Assembly: GCF_946221155.1 (NCBI RefSeq)
Contig: NZ_CAMIAN010000002.1
Span: 1 to 64,000, forward strand
Direction of reading: 5' to 3'
DNA: 64,000 nucleotides
Origin: an uncultured Corynebacterium sp.
Lineage (GTDB): Bacteria > Actinomycetota > Actinomycetes > Mycobacteriales > Mycobacteriaceae
Positions 52,134 to 61,925 of this stretch are shown here, piece by piece; position 1 is the stretch's first letter, and each line of letters begins with the position of its first letter. The position numbers were made by a program, and so were the translations under genes. A model generated the notes under the pieces. That model saw only the letters and a list, made by a program, of their open reading frames with translations, was not told the DNA's origin and did no database searches.

Positions 52134-53822
52134 ATGACAGAGCAGACAGGGCATGAGAGAAGCCGCCACTCACGGCGCATCCAGGCAGCTCCTGGTGGCG
52201 TAGAAGCCAAGCAGATCGGCCCCGGCTGGTCGCGCGGGGTGTTGGCTGCGGTCTCGGCGCTCGCGCTAGTGGTGATGGGCATCGGCTACATGACAGTCGG
52301 CAACCTCAACGACGGACTAGCCCAGGCAAACAACCTGAACCTCGGCAACCAGCCGGACGGGGCGACCGACATTCTGCTCGTCGGCGTGGATTCCCGTACG
52401 GACGCAAAGGGCAACCGGCTGTCCCAGAAGGAAATCGACATGCTCCGGGCTGGCGAGGAAGAAGCCACGAACACGGACACGATGATCCTCATCCGCATCC
52501 CGAACGACGGTTCCTCAGCGACCGCGGTTTCACTGCCCCGCGACACTTATGTCAGCACCCCTGATAACGGCAACATGAAACTCAACGGCGTCTATGGCAC
52601 CGCCAAGTTCGACAAGTCGCAGGAGCTGGAGAAGGACAGCGACAACAGCGAGTCCGACATCGAGCAGAAGTCCACCGAGGCGGGTCGCCAGGCGCTGATC
52701 AGCTCTGTGGCGGACCTCACCGGCATCACCGTGGACCACTACGCCGAGGTCGGCCTGCTGGGCTTCGTGCTGCTCACCGATGCCGTCGGCGGCGTGGATG
52801 TGTGCCTTAAGGACAAGGTCGACGAGCCACTATCCGGCGCGAAGTTCAAGAAGGGCCGCCAGACGCTCGACGGACAGGACGCTCTGAGCTTCGTCCGCCA
52901 GCGCCATGAGTTGCCGCGCGGCGACCTGGACCGCATCACCCGCCAGCAGGCCTACATGGCCAGCCTGGCCAACAAGGTGCTGTCCTCCAAGACGCTGACC
53001 GACCCGGGCAGCATGTCTAAGCTCAACGACGCGGTGCAGCGCTCCGTGGTGCTGGATAGCGGATGGGACGTCATGGGCTTGGCCACGCAGATGCAGAACA
53101 TGGCCGGCGGCGACGTCAGCTTCCAAACCATCCCCGTCACCAGCATCGACGGCACGGGCGACTACGGCGAGTCCGTCGTGACGGTGGATAGCGACCAGGT
53201 CCACAAGTTCTTTGAGGATATGTTGGGCGACAAGCCGGGCGAGGAGAGCACTTCCTCCGATAAGCCCGCCGACATCACCGACTACAAGGCCAAGGACTAC
53301 AAGGTCAACGTGTTCAACGCCTCCGAACAGGCTGGACTGGCCGCGCGCGTGTCGGACTTGGCTAAGGACTACGGCTACAAGTCGGGCAAGGTCGGCAACT
53401 ACGCAGAGACGGGCATCTCGGAGTCTCAGGTGAACGCCAAGGACGCCGACGATCCGGCGGCCCGCGCCCTGGCAAAGCAGCTGGGTGGGCTGAACGTGGT
53501 GGAGGATTCCTCCCTGGACGAGCACGAGCTCTCCGTCACTCTGTCCGGCACCTACACCGGGCCGGGCATCCTGGAGCAATCCGCCCCACTGACCAAGCCG
53601 GACGACCCGAACGTCGGCACGCTCACCGAGGGCATCAAGGATCTCGACGGCGACGGCATCCCGGACGAGGACTCCTCCGCATCCCAGACCGGCACTGACA
53701 CCACTGGCTCTGGCTCTAGCGCTAGCAAGCCCACCACCGTCGGCACCCCGGGTACCGGCCAGGGCACCGACCAAAAGGATCCGATCGACGCCGGCGGCGA
53801 CGGTCCGATGTGTGTGAATTAA
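52134..53822 (+). CDS. LytR-CpsA-Psr cell-wall ligase
   Basis: A 562-residue membrane protein. Residues about 37-55 form the membrane anchor. The LCP domain starts ILLVGVDSRTD and contains DTMILIRIPNDG, SLPRDTYVSTP, and the Arg-rich FVRQRHELPRGDLDRITRQQ. The C-terminal LytR_C domain has VNVFNASEQAGLAARVSDLAKDYGY. The tail is Ser/Thr/Gly-rich and disordered. These enzymes ligate arabinogalactan to peptidoglycan; the position beside wbbL and rmlD supports this. Its stop overlaps the next start (TAATG). Confidence 0.94.
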   Translation: MTEQTGHERSRHSRRIQAAPGGVEAKQIGPGWSRGVLAAVSALALVVMGIGYMTVGNLNDGLAQANNLNLGNQPDGATDILLVGVDSRTDAKGNRLSQKEIDMLRAGEEEATNTDTMILIRIPNDGSSATAVSLPRDTYVSTPDNGNMKLNGVYGTAKFDKSQELEKDSDNSESDIEQKSTEAGRQALISSVADLTGITVDHYAEVGLLGFVLLTDAVGGVDVCLKDKVDEPLSGAKFKKGRQTLDGQDALSFVRQRHELPRGDLDRITRQQAYMASLANKVLSSKTLTDPGSMSKLNDAVQRSVVLDSGWDVMGLATQMQNMAGGDVSFQTIPVTSIDGTGDYGESVVTVDSDQVHKFFEDMLGDKPGEESTSSDKPADITDYKAKDYKVNVFNASEQAGLAARVSDLAKDYGYKSGKVGNYAETGISESQVNAKDADDPAARALAKQLGGLNVVEDSSLDEHELSVTLSGTYTGPGILEQSAPLTKPDDPNVGTLTEGIKDLDGDGIPDEDSSASQTGTDTTGSGSSASKPTTVGTPGTGQGTDQKDPIDAGGDGPMCVN

Positions 53823-54403
53823 TGGATATTATCGCCCCACTTGTTGCCCAGGATCCGGCCAGCCCGCGCCTGACCACCTACACCCCGGCCGGCCGCATGG
53901 AGCTGTCCGCCCAGACCCTGCATAACTGGCAGTCGAAGGCCGCCCACCTGCTGGATTCGCTTGCCCCAGCCTCGGTAGGGATCGCCTGCGCCCCGGGTTG
54001 GCAGCCGCTCATGATTGTTCTGGGTTGCTGGCGGACTGGTGTTTCTATTGTGGACGCCGACTCTTGCGACGTGCTTTTTACCGACGATTTAAACCTGGCG
54101 GCGGCCCACTCGGGTGAGGTTTTCGTACTCTCCGACGATCCTTTTGGCCGCGGCGTGGAGGAGTCCGGCGGTGAGTTGCCCTTCGGAGTGAACGACTTCT
54201 CCCCCGAGCTGCGCGTGCAGCCGGATGCTTATCCCGGCCCGGCGGCCGCCCCCGCCCCAGAAGGTCCGCGGGTGTTGGTTCCCGCGTGGACCGATACCCA
54301 GTCGATGCTGGATACGCTAAAGCCGCTGCGCGACGGCGGGTCGGTGGTGATGGCCACCGAGCCCACTGCCGAGATCGCAGCGGCGGAGAACGCGACTATT
54401 TAA
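53822..54403 (+). CDS. TIGR03089 family protein
   Basis: A 193-residue protein of the TIGR03089 family, an actinobacterial group related to the N-terminal part of acyl-adenylating enzymes but lacking the catalytic domain. The starts of the family, RLTTYTPAGRMELSAQTLHNWQSKAAHLL, and GCWRTGVSIVDADS are recognisable. It overlaps the LCP stop by one base, so it is cotranscribed. The 3' end overlaps the convergent ABC permease by 8 bases. The role is unknown. It is slightly shorter than typical. Confidence 0.82.
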   Translation: MDIIAPLVAQDPASPRLTTYTPAGRMELSAQTLHNWQSKAAHLLDSLAPASVGIACAPGWQPLMIVLGCWRTGVSIVDADSCDVLFTDDLNLAAAHSGEVFVLSDDPFGRGVEESGGELPFGVNDFSPELRVQPDAYPGPAAAPAPEGPRVLVPAWTDTQSMLDTLKPLRDGGSVVMATEPTAEIAAAENATI

Positions 54404-55130
54404 CGTCCTTGCGTTGGTGGACGAGGAAGGCCCAGACCACAAGCACCAGAGTCCAAGCGCAGACAATTGCCACGCTGACCGGGGTGTCGTGCCCGCCGAC
54501 GGAGACGTTGCCGCCCAGGATCATCCAAATGTTGTTGAACGGCAGGTAGGGCGCGATGTTGTCGGCAATCCATTGGCTGAGCTGTTGAGAGATCAGCTCC
54601 ACCGCAGTCGCCCACACCAGCGGCAGCGCTACGGCGCCGGCCGGGGAGGGAATCAACACGCCGATCGCCGAGGCCATCAGGCTGACCAGCCCGGCAAATA
54701 GGATCGTATAGCCCAGCAGCGGCAGCTGGTCTGTGTTCAGCTCCTGCGGCAAGGTCGCCACCATCGCCAGCGATACTCCTACCGCAACAGCCATGGTCAC
54801 CATCGCCAGGGCTGCGTTGACAAACATCTGCGCGAACAGCTGCTGCCAGCGGGCGGGGATCACCAAGAAGGACTGCGCATGCAGGTTGTGCCCGCGCGTA
54901 CCGCTGACTCGCACGGCCGATAGCGACAGGATCAGCAAGTAAGCCGGCATAAGCCCCACGCCCAGCTCTGTCAGGCCGATCTCGGGCTCGTTCGCTCCGT
55001 ATTCCGACTTGTAGTAGCTCAGAGTCAGTGCATTAGCACCGATGTAGAACAGCAGGACGAAACCCAGCATAATCCAGGTTCCCCACATGACGCGCGAGCG
55101 CGTCCATTCGCTGCGGATGATTCCTAGCAT
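54396..55130 (-). CDS. ABC-2 type permease
   Basis: A 244-residue membrane protein with about six hydrophobic segments, beginning WGTWIMLGFVLLFYIGANAL. It overlaps the downstream end of its ATPase gene by one base and belongs with it. The pair likely exports lipids, peptides or antimicrobials; the substrate cannot be read from the sequence. It is homologous in style to the permease at 56082-56822. Confidence 0.87.
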   Translation of the reverse strand: MLGIIRSEWTRSRVMWGTWIMLGFVLLFYIGANALTLSYYKSEYGANEPEIGLTELGVGLMPAYLLILSLSAVRVSGTRGHNLHAQSFLVIPARWQQLFAQMFVNAALAMVTMAVAVGVSLAMVATLPQELNTDQLPLLGYTILFAGLVSLMASAIGVLIPSPAGAVALPLVWATAVELISQQLSQWIADNIAPYLPFNNIWMILGGNVSVGGHDTPVSVAIVCAWTLVLVVWAFLVHQRKDVK

Positions 55131-56062
55131 TACTGGCCCCTCCTGTCCTGAGTCTTGTACTCCACTGCCTGCCCGGTCGCGTCCAGGAACTTCTGTTCCA
55201 GGCCCGCGCGCTGCGGGGTCATCTCTAGCACCACAGCTCCGGTGTCGCGCGCCAGTTCGCCGAGGCGCTTGTCCAGGTCGGGGGCTTCGGAGGCGAACTC
55301 CAGGGAGCCGTCGGTTTGCCGTGTGAGGTTGACGCCATCCAAGCGTGAGGTGGCGTCCACAAAAGAATCGGGATCGGCCACGCGCATCCGGATGGTGGGC
55401 TGGGCGCCCGTGCGCAGGAACTCATCCATGGTGTATTCGCCGATGAGGGAGCCCTTGCCAATGACGACAAGGCGGTCGGCGGTGAGTTCCATCTCGTGCA
55501 GCAGGTGGGAGCTGACCAGCACGGCGCGACCCTCGGCGGCACTGCGGCGGATCAGTCCGCGCATCCAGTGCACGCCTTCGGGGTCGAGGCCATTGACGGG
55601 CTCATCGAGGATGAGGTGCTGCGGGTCGCCCAGCAGAGCCACGGCCAGGCCCAGGCGCTGCTTCATGCCGAGGGAGAACTTCTTGATCTTGCGCTTCTGC
55701 ACCCCGGCTAGGCCCACCAGTTCCAGGCACTCGTCGGCGCGGGACTGCGAGATCCCGGCCGCCTGCGCGATGGAGCGAATGTGCGCCCGGGCGGAGTGAC
55801 CGGGCATGTACCAGGTCGGTTCCAGCAGCGCGCCGGCGATGTGAGGACGCTGCGCGCGGTAGGAACTCAAAGGCTTGCCATTAAAGGTGACTTCGCCTTT
55901 ACCTATCGTGTCGAGCCCCAGGATGCAGCGCATCGTGGAGGACTTACCGGAACCGTTCGGCCCCAGAAAGCCAGTGACCTGGCCATCTGGAACCGAAAAA
56001 GTGAGCCCATGGAGAACCTCCGTGGACCCATACTTTTTCGTTAATTCTTTGACTGCGATCAT
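55130..56062 (-). CDS. ABC transporter ATP-binding protein
   Basis: A 310-residue ATPase. Walker A is GPNGSGKSST, the signature is FSLGMKQRLGLA, and Walker B is LILDEPVNGLDPEG. The layout resembles the BcrA/drug-exporter type with a C-terminal extension of about 90 residues. It precedes its permease (one base overlap) and follows another ABC pair of the same kind. Confidence 0.93.
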   Translation of the reverse strand: MIAVKELTKKYGSTEVLHGLTFSVPDGQVTGFLGPNGSGKSSTMRCILGLDTIGKGEVTFNGKPLSSYRAQRPHIAGALLEPTWYMPGHSARAHIRSIAQAAGISQSRADECLELVGLAGVQKRKIKKFSLGMKQRLGLAVALLGDPQHLILDEPVNGLDPEGVHWMRGLIRRSAAEGRAVLVSSHLLHEMELTADRLVVIGKGSLIGEYTMDEFLRTGAQPTIRMRVADPDSFVDATSRLDGVNLTRQTDGSLEFASEAPDLDKRLGELARDTGAVVLEMTPQRAGLEQKFLDATGQAVEYKTQDRRGQ

Positions 56063-56081
56063 GTCGTCAGGCTATCAAAAT

Positions 56082-56822
56082 CTATTTCACGTCTCTGGTC
56101 TTGTTGCTGTACAGCCCCAGGGCCAGCAGGACGACCATCCAGGCGATCATCACCGCGAAGCCGAAGCCGGGGCTGACCATGTCGGTGTGGTCCTGGGCGT
56201 AGATCCAGGTTTGCATGTCCTGCACGCGGCTGCCCGGGGACAGGTGATACAGCGTCTTCAGGAAGGAGATCTTGTCGCCCGCGGCGTACAGCAGCCCCTC
56301 GACCACCAGCATCCACACCAGGGGCAGCGCGATGGCACCCACTCGATTGCGCAGCAGCGCGGCGATGCCGACGGCCATCACGGCGAAAGCCGGGGCGCCC
56401 ACCGCGTATCCCCACACGAGCAGCTGATCTTCGCCGGTGAAGTGCCCGGCCGGGAATACATTGAACACCGCCCAGCTGAGCGCCAGGCCGAGGATGTAGT
56501 TCAGCTCCACAAACACCGCCGCCACCAGCGCGCGGGCCAGCAGCCAGGAACTCCGGTGATTCTGAGTGAGGAACGCGTGGGCCGTCATGCGGTTACTGAT
56601 ATCGCCGCCGGTCGTCGAGGCACCGAAGATAATGGCGATCATCAGGAAGATCATCCCGCCGAAAAGCAGGTCGGGCCAGCCGCCGTCCAATCGCGGGGAG
56701 TCATTGAAAAGCATGTACAGCGTCGTCGGGCCGTAGAGCGAGCCCGTGAACAGGATCAGGTATACCCAGGTGCTTCGAAGGCTGAGTAGCTTCGTAACTT
56801 CGGAGGAAATTGCTTTGAGCAT
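56082..56822 (-). CDS. ABC-2 type permease
   Basis: A 246-residue protein with about six membrane segments (WVYLILFTGSLYG, LLFGGMIFLMIAIIFG, LVAAVFVELNYILGLAL). It is the partner of the ATPase at 56859-57794, from which it is separated by 36 bases. Confidence 0.87.
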   Translation of the reverse strand: MLKAISSEVTKLLSLRSTWVYLILFTGSLYGPTTLYMLFNDSPRLDGGWPDLLFGGMIFLMIAIIFGASTTGGDISNRMTAHAFLTQNHRSSWLLARALVAAVFVELNYILGLALSWAVFNVFPAGHFTGEDQLLVWGYAVGAPAFAVMAVGIAALLRNRVGAIALPLVWMLVVEGLLYAAGDKISFLKTLYHLSPGSRVQDMQTWIYAQDHTDMVSPGFGFAVMIAWMVVLLALGLYSNKTRDVK

Positions 56823-56858
56823 GGTTTGTCTCTTTTCTATGCGGAGTCGGTGGCGGGG

Positions 56859-57785
56859 CTAGTTGCTGCGGTATTCCTGCTGGCCTGCGGTCGCGGCGAG
56901 GAAGCGCTGCTCCAGGTTGTCTGCGGTGGTTGCGAGCTTGGTCACCGCGAACTTCTCCTCCAGCGCCGTTGCCGCGATCACCGCGCGTACTTCGTGTTCT
57001 GGAACGTTGTTGACGCCCACACGCAGCGTCCGCTCCCGGTCCAGATCAACCTGGAAGCCGCGACTGCGAAGGCTGTCTGCCAACAGGACCGCTTCCTTGC
57101 ACTCGACCTCCACGTGGGCGCCGCCAGCGAGGAACTCCTCCAGGGTTTGCTCACCGATGAGCTTGCCCTGGCCGATTAGCACCAGGCGGTCCGCGGTTTG
57201 CTGCATCTCGCTGAGCAAGTGGGAGCTAACCAGCAGGCCACGGCCGTCGTCGGCGAGTTGGCGGATGATGCGGCGCATCCAGGACACGCCCTCGGGGTCG
57301 AGGCCGTTGACCGGCTCGTCGAGAATCAGGTGCTGAGGGTTGCCAAGGAGTGCAGCGGCCAGGCCGAGGCGTTGCTTCATACCCAGGGAGTAGCCACCGA
57401 CCTTCTTCTTTCCCGCGCTCGTGAGGCCCACCATGTCGAGGCATTCGTCGACGCGCTTGTCGGAAATCCCGGCGCCCTTTGCGATGACGCGCAGGTGGTT
57501 GCGGCCGCTGCGGGCAGGGGTGAACCAGGTGGCGTCCAGGACCGCGCCGGCGATGCTGGACTTGTTATCCAGACCTGCGAAAGCCCCGGCGTACCCCTTG
57601 CCGCTGAAGGTCACCTTGCCGGCGCTCGGCTTGTCGAGGCCGAGCATGCAACGCATGGTGGTGGACTTGCCCGCACCGTTGGGCCCGAGGAAGCCAGTCA
57701 CCTGCCCGTCCGGGACGGTGAATGAAAGGTCGTTGACTACAGTTTTCTTGCCGTACCTCTTGGTGAGGTTTTCCACGATGATCAT
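56859..57785 (-). CDS. ABC transporter ATP-binding protein
   Basis: An ATPase of about 308 residues. Walker A is GPNGAGKSTT, the signature is YSLGMKQRLGLA, and Walker B is LILDEPVNGLDPEGVSWMRR. It is close in sequence to the second ATPase in this cluster, pointing to tandem duplication. ATG at 57785 is preferred over the upstream one at 57794. It is the first gene of the four-gene ABC run. Confidence 0.93.
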   Translation of the reverse strand: MIIVENLTKRYGKKTVVNDLSFTVPDGQVTGFLGPNGAGKSTTMRCMLGLDKPSAGKVTFSGKGYAGAFAGLDNKSSIAGAVLDATWFTPARSGRNHLRVIAKGAGISDKRVDECLDMVGLTSAGKKKVGGYSLGMKQRLGLAAALLGNPQHLILDEPVNGLDPEGVSWMRRIIRQLADDGRGLLVSSHLLSEMQQTADRLVLIGQGKLIGEQTLEEFLAGGAHVEVECKEAVLLADSLRSRGFQVDLDRERTLRVGVNNVPEHEVRAVIAATALEEKFAVTKLATTADNLEQRFLAATAGQQEYRSN

Positions 57786-57853
57786 GGTTCCCATGCTGCC
57801 GCCCGGGGTGGTGCTCCCACATCGGACGAGGGGTTGATCTTGCGTGTCCTACC

Positions 57854-59014
57854 TCAGTATGAGGGCCCGCCCTCCCGCTCTTCAATCGCCTGGTGATACT
57901 CGGCCAGCGCCTTAGTCTTTCGGACGTTGCGCTGGGCAAAGGTCTCACGCCCCAGCGGCCCCTCGGCCTCGGTGATCACGCTATGCCCGTCACCGTGGGA
58001 GGTCCACACCTCGTGCCCGTCGGGGTGCAGGGCAACGTCCCAGCTGCCGGCGGTCTTGAGGTTGTGATGCTTCGAGCAAAGCAAGTGTAAGTTTGCCGTG
58101 GACGTCGGTCCGCTGCCGTATCTCCGCACGTGGTCGTATTGGCACTTGTAGGCGGGAACCTCGCAGCCTGGGAAGCGACAGTGCAGGTCGCGCCCTGCTA
58201 CGGCTGCCTTGATGCTCTCCGTCGGCGTGTACCCCTTGCACTCCGCGTAGCCCGGCGCGGACAGGTGCGTCACCCGCTGCAGCCAGGTCTTGGAGGCGGA
58301 GCGGTTCAGCCAGTGGTCCTCCCCCAGCACCGCACCGTCGTTTGCCGGGTCGTGGTACAGGTTCAGCGTCACCGAGACCTCGGCCTTGTCGGTAATTAAC
58401 CGCAGCATTGCCTCCGGCTGCGAGCACTCGTACTTCTTGGCGGTAGCACGCACGATCTTGTCGATCTCAATGCCTTCCATCCGCGGAACCCGCAGCGTGA
58501 AAGTGGTGTACTCCGGGTCGCGGAAATCCACGTTAAAGCTCGGCTCAGTCGCGGTGGCCTCATCCTTAGGTATGACGTTCCGGTCGACCTCCCGCAGAAT
58601 CTGCGAAATGCGATTGTGGATAGTCCTCGGTGAAAACACGTGCTGGTCGGCACGTGAGGGCGTCAATACATCAAGAACCTTGCCCTCAACCCTCTCCCGA
58701 TCGTCTGGCGATACAGGCAGCAAGTCCTGCGCCACCCGTAGCACGTGGCGGGCAGTGTAACACCCCTGATTGAACAGCTCGACGAGGCGCGGAAAGTCGC
58801 GTAATACGAAAGCGGCCTCGGCCCAGGCCTCCGCAACCCCGGCAGAAACCCCCAGGCGCACGGCGAGACGGGTACAAAAATCAGGCACCAGGTCCTCCCC
58901 GTCCGGAGCACATGCCATTATCAGTTGAAATTGTTGTTGATTGAGCTGCCGTGCCGCGACGGTCAGCGGATCCTGCGAACTGGCTATTCGAAACGATGGT
59001 GGTGAGGCGGTCAT
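57854..59014 (-). CDS. DUF222 / HNH endonuclease domain protein
   Basis: A 386-residue protein of the actinobacterial DUF222-HNH family. The C-terminal nuclease domain has CRFPGCEVPAYKCQYDHV, then ANLHLLCSKHHNLKT, giving the metal-binding cysteines and histidines. The N-terminal DUF222 portion has an ALPHA-helical set such as DRERVEGKVLD. These proteins occur in multiple copies in many corynebacteria and may be mobile-element related, but their function is unclear. ATG at 59014 follows AGGGGAAA. The open frame extends upstream. Confidence 0.83.
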   Translation of the reverse strand: MTASPPSFRIASSQDPLTVAARQLNQQQFQLIMACAPDGEDLVPDFCTRLAVRLGVSAGVAEAWAEAAFVLRDFPRLVELFNQGCYTARHVLRVAQDLLPVSPDDRERVEGKVLDVLTPSRADQHVFSPRTIHNRISQILREVDRNVIPKDEATATEPSFNVDFRDPEYTTFTLRVPRMEGIEIDKIVRATAKKYECSQPEAMLRLITDKAEVSVTLNLYHDPANDGAVLGEDHWLNRSASKTWLQRVTHLSAPGYAECKGYTPTESIKAAVAGRDLHCRFPGCEVPAYKCQYDHVRRYGSGPTSTANLHLLCSKHHNLKTAGSWDVALHPDGHEVWTSHGDGHSVITEAEGPLGRETFAQRNVRKTKALAEYHQAIEEREGGPSY

Positions 59015-59184
59015 GGAATTTCCCCTAATCCAGCGGCGAGGTTGTGGTGACCTCGCCAAACTTCCTAACCAAAGAATAGAACACACCATCAAACTAAGTC
59101 AATACACCCACCAAAACTTTTTTCTTTTTTATTGACTCCACCAGCTCCAACAGGGAAAACCTCCGTAAAGCTAAGGTAGAGATT

Positions 59185-59868
59185 TTAGATATTCTGTTCG
59201 AGTAAATCCTCAGAATTCACAAGGTGATGCTTGAACGCAAAAAGCACCGCGTGCACCCGATCGCGAGACTGGGTTTTAGTGAGCACCCGGCCAACGTGCG
59301 TCTTCACGGTGGGCAGCGAAATGTAGAGCTTGTCGGCGATCTCCTGATTGCTAAGGCCCAGCGCGATGAGCTGCAGAATCTCCAGCTCGCGCGGGGTCAG
59401 CGGGTCGGGAAGATTCAGCTCCACGGGCTCGCGACGCTGTGGAGTCTGCTCCATGCGGATGCTACGCAGCAGGCGCGCGGTGGCCTTCGGACTGATCACG
59501 GCCGCAGAATCGCCGACGGTGCGGACGGCGGAGATGAGATCCTCGGGGTCGGTGTCCTTGAGCAGAAAGCCACTGGCCCCCGCCTCCACCGCGCCGAGGA
59601 CGTAGTTGTCATTATCGAAGGTGGTCAACACGATCACGCGCGCGCCGGAATCACCGGAAACCACCTGGCGGGTCGCCTCGATGCCATCCATGCGGGGCAT
59701 CTGCACATCCATAAGGATGATGTCCACGGGCTGCGACTCTGCCAGCTCGCAAGCCTCCTGCCCGTCGGCGGCTTGCCACCGGACAGTAATGTCATCCTGC
59801 GAATCCAACACCAGGCCAAACCCTGCCCGTACCAGCTGCTGATCGTCGGCCAAACCTACGCTAATCAC
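59185..59868 (-). CDS. NarL/LuxR-family response regulator
   Basis: A 227-residue regulator. The receiver has Asp54 (LMDVQMP), acidic D8-D9 and Lys in GFLLKDTD. The C-terminal LuxR helix-turn-helix has LTPRELEILQLIALGLSNQEIADKLYISLPTVKTHVGRVL. Start is GTG, immediately after the kinase stop, so the pair are coupled. Likely target genes include the adjacent ABC exporters (inferred). Confidence 0.93.
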   Translation of the reverse strand: MISVGLADDQQLVRAGFGLVLDSQDDITVRWQAADGQEACELAESQPVDIILMDVQMPRMDGIEATRQVVSGDSGARVIVLTTFDNDNYVLGAVEAGASGFLLKDTDPEDLISAVRTVGDSAAVISPKATARLLRSIRMEQTPQRREPVELNLPDPLTPRELEILQLIALGLSNQEIADKLYISLPTVKTHVGRVLTKTQSRDRVHAVLFAFKHHLVNSEDLLEQNI

Positions 59869-61086
59869 CTAATCCTCCTTCGCATAAGGCACCGTCGCGG
59901 TCACGTTCCACCCACCGGGGTACAACGCCGAGGCTCCCCACTTGGCCTCGCCGCCGTGGATCGCCACGCGCTGGCGGATGCCAGTCAAACCGCGGCCGGA
60001 CCCCTCGATCTGCTCTTCACCCGGCGCGTTATCTACGCTAATGGTCACCTGGGCGGGCTCCCACTCCAGCCGCACCTGGGCAGACACAGAGCCCGCGTGC
60101 TTCAGCACGTTGGTCAGGGATTCCTGCACGATACGGTACACACTTAAGTCGCGGACCTCGTCCAGCTGGTGCGGTTCGCCGGTAACGTGCAGCTTCACCT
60201 GCACCCCGTTGCGCTTGGCATCTGCCACAAGCTCGGGAACGCCAGCCACCCCAGGGGTGACGGTGGTGGATCGCGGCGAGGGGGCGTCATCGTGAAGAAC
60301 AGAGAGCAGCTCCCGCATCTGGGTCAGAGCCGAGCGACCGCGCGCGGCGATCGTGTCGAGGGCCTCGATGGCCTTGTCCGGATCCTTGCGCCCCGCGTAG
60401 CGACCGCCATCCGCCTGCGCGATGACGACGGTGAGGGAATGCGCAACGATGTCGTGCAGCTCCCGGGCGATGCGGTTGCGCTCGCTGACGGTGGCGAGCT
60501 CGGCGCGGGCGGCCAGCGCCTCCACTGCCTGGTCGCGGCGCAGCGAATAGCGACCTGTCAGCCACATCAGGGCGATGGTCACGGCGGTGAGCAGGGCGAT
60601 TACTCCCCAGAACGCCCAGAACTCAGCGGTCCGAAAATCCTCACCGCCCCATGCAAAATCACCGTCTCTTCCCTTGCGCGCGTTGTAAATGGTCCCCCAC
60701 GCCATCGCGTAGAAAGAGCCAAGCAACAGTAAAGTCAGCCACAGCTTGCGGCGCAGCATCAGCTTCGCGGAGATGAAATAAGCCTCATAGGCCACCACCA
60801 AGTAGCCAAGTGGCCACACTAGCAGCGCAGACGTCGCATAGGCATACATGCCAACTGCAGTGACTGCCACACCCCATTCAGGGCGAAAGCGTTGGAGGAG
60901 CAAGCCGATGAACCCCAAAACTAGACCTGTGCTGGCAACAACAACCTGCCAGGGGGCGATGTTCATGCCGGTGCCAAATGTGCTTCCGACACCGAGAAAG
61001 AAGAACACCATGACCACAACAGCTACAAGCACCCACCAGGAGGCATCCCGCCACCACACCGGGCGAGGAACTGCTTCATAAGACAT
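59869..61086 (-). CDS. Sensor histidine kinase (HisKA_3)
   Basis: A 405-residue membrane kinase with about six transmembrane segments in its first 175 residues, no large sensor domain, and a HisKA_3 dimerisation motif with His211 (RELHDIVAHSLTVV). The ATPase domain has the N-box-like VYRIVQESLTNVLKHA and GRGLTGIRQRVAIHGG. Kinases of this kind often detect cell-envelope damage by antimicrobial peptides. It lies 15 bases past the SDR gene and abuts the regulator. Confidence 0.93.
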   Translation of the reverse strand: MSYEAVPRPVWWRDASWWVLVAVVVMVFFFLGVGSTFGTGMNIAPWQVVVASTGLVLGFIGLLLQRFRPEWGVAVTAVGMYAYATSALLVWPLGYLVVAYEAYFISAKLMLRRKLWLTLLLLGSFYAMAWGTIYNARKGRDGDFAWGGEDFRTAEFWAFWGVIALLTAVTIALMWLTGRYSLRRDQAVEALAARAELATVSERNRIARELHDIVAHSLTVVIAQADGGRYAGRKDPDKAIEALDTIAARGRSALTQMRELLSVLHDDAPSPRSTTVTPGVAGVPELVADAKRNGVQVKLHVTGEPHQLDEVRDLSVYRIVQESLTNVLKHAGSVSAQVRLEWEPAQVTISVDNAPGEEQIEGSGRGLTGIRQRVAIHGGEAKWGASALYPGGWNVTATVPYAKED

Positions 61087-61101
61087 GTATGAAGAGTCTA
61101 G

Positions 61102-61884
61102 TTACAGACGCACCCTATCGCCGTAAACAAGCAGGCCATTAACGAAGCGCGTAAGGAACGGCGGCGAGAAGTGGCTGGTGGCCTCCAGCAGCTTCGTCTT
61201 CCAACCGACCGGGAAATGCACCTTCGTGGGGCTGCGGCGCGGCGCGGTCACGGCCCTTACTACCTCTGCGGCCACATCTTGTGGGGTTGTGGACGCCCCC
61301 AGCCGCCGCATTCCCGCCGTTTCCACATTGGCGATGAGCGCCGTCCGCGAGTACAGGGGCAAGACGGTGCGAACGCGAATGTTGTGCTTATCCCACTCGA
61401 AATCCAGCGCCTCGGAGATGCCGCGGACGGCGAACTTGGTGGCGGAGTAGGTGGCCATATCCGGCGTACCGTAGATGGAGGAAGCACTGCAGACGTTGAC
61501 GACCACGCCGTCGCCGGCCGCCTTGAGATGCTCGAAGGCCGCGCGGCAGCCGTAGATCACGCCCTTGACGTTGACGTCAACGAGGGCGGAATCCTGCTGG
61601 AAGCTCCCGCGGTCGATAAAGTCGCCGCCGTAGAGAACGCCCGCGTTGTTGATGAGTGCATTGATTCCCCCGGCGCGGGCCGCGAAGTCGGTAACGGTGG
61701 CGGACCACTGGTCGGGGTCGGTGACGTCGAGTGTGCCGGGGATAATGTTCGGATGTTTAGCCCAGCCGCGGACCTTGTCTCCGTCGAGGTCGTAGGCGCC
61801 GACGGTCCAGTCGGCCTCGGCGAAGGACTCAGCGATTGCGCGGCCGAAGCCTTGGGCTGCGCCGGTAACGAGTATTGATTTCAT
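61102..61884 (-). CDS. Short-chain dehydrogenase/reductase
   Basis: A 260-residue classical SDR. The NAD(P) motif TGAAQGFG is at 7-14, the NNAG motif is at 79-82, and the catalytic triad comprises S134, Y146 and K150 in YSATK. The substrate is unknown. It is upstream of and in the same direction as the kinase, so it could be part of the same operon. Confidence 0.88.
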   Translation of the reverse strand: MKSILVTGAAQGFGRAIAESFAEADWTVGAYDLDGDKVRGWAKHPNIIPGTLDVTDPDQWSATVTDFAARAGGINALINNAGVLYGGDFIDRGSFQQDSALVDVNVKGVIYGCRAAFEHLKAAGDGVVVNVCSASSIYGTPDMATYSATKFAVRGISEALDFEWDKHNIRVRTVLPLYSRTALIANVETAGMRRLGASTTPQDVAAEVVRAVTAPRRSPTKVHFPVGWKTKLLEATSHFSPPFLTRFVNGLLVYGDRVRL

Positions 61885-61925
61885 ACTCCTAACTATTACA
61901 GTAGCCAGAGTACAGGAGGTAAATT

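Noticed and set aside
59015..59184. AT-rich gap between the DUF222 gene and the regulator considered as an insertion remnant
   Set aside because: No inverted repeats, transposase fragment or target duplication were seen.
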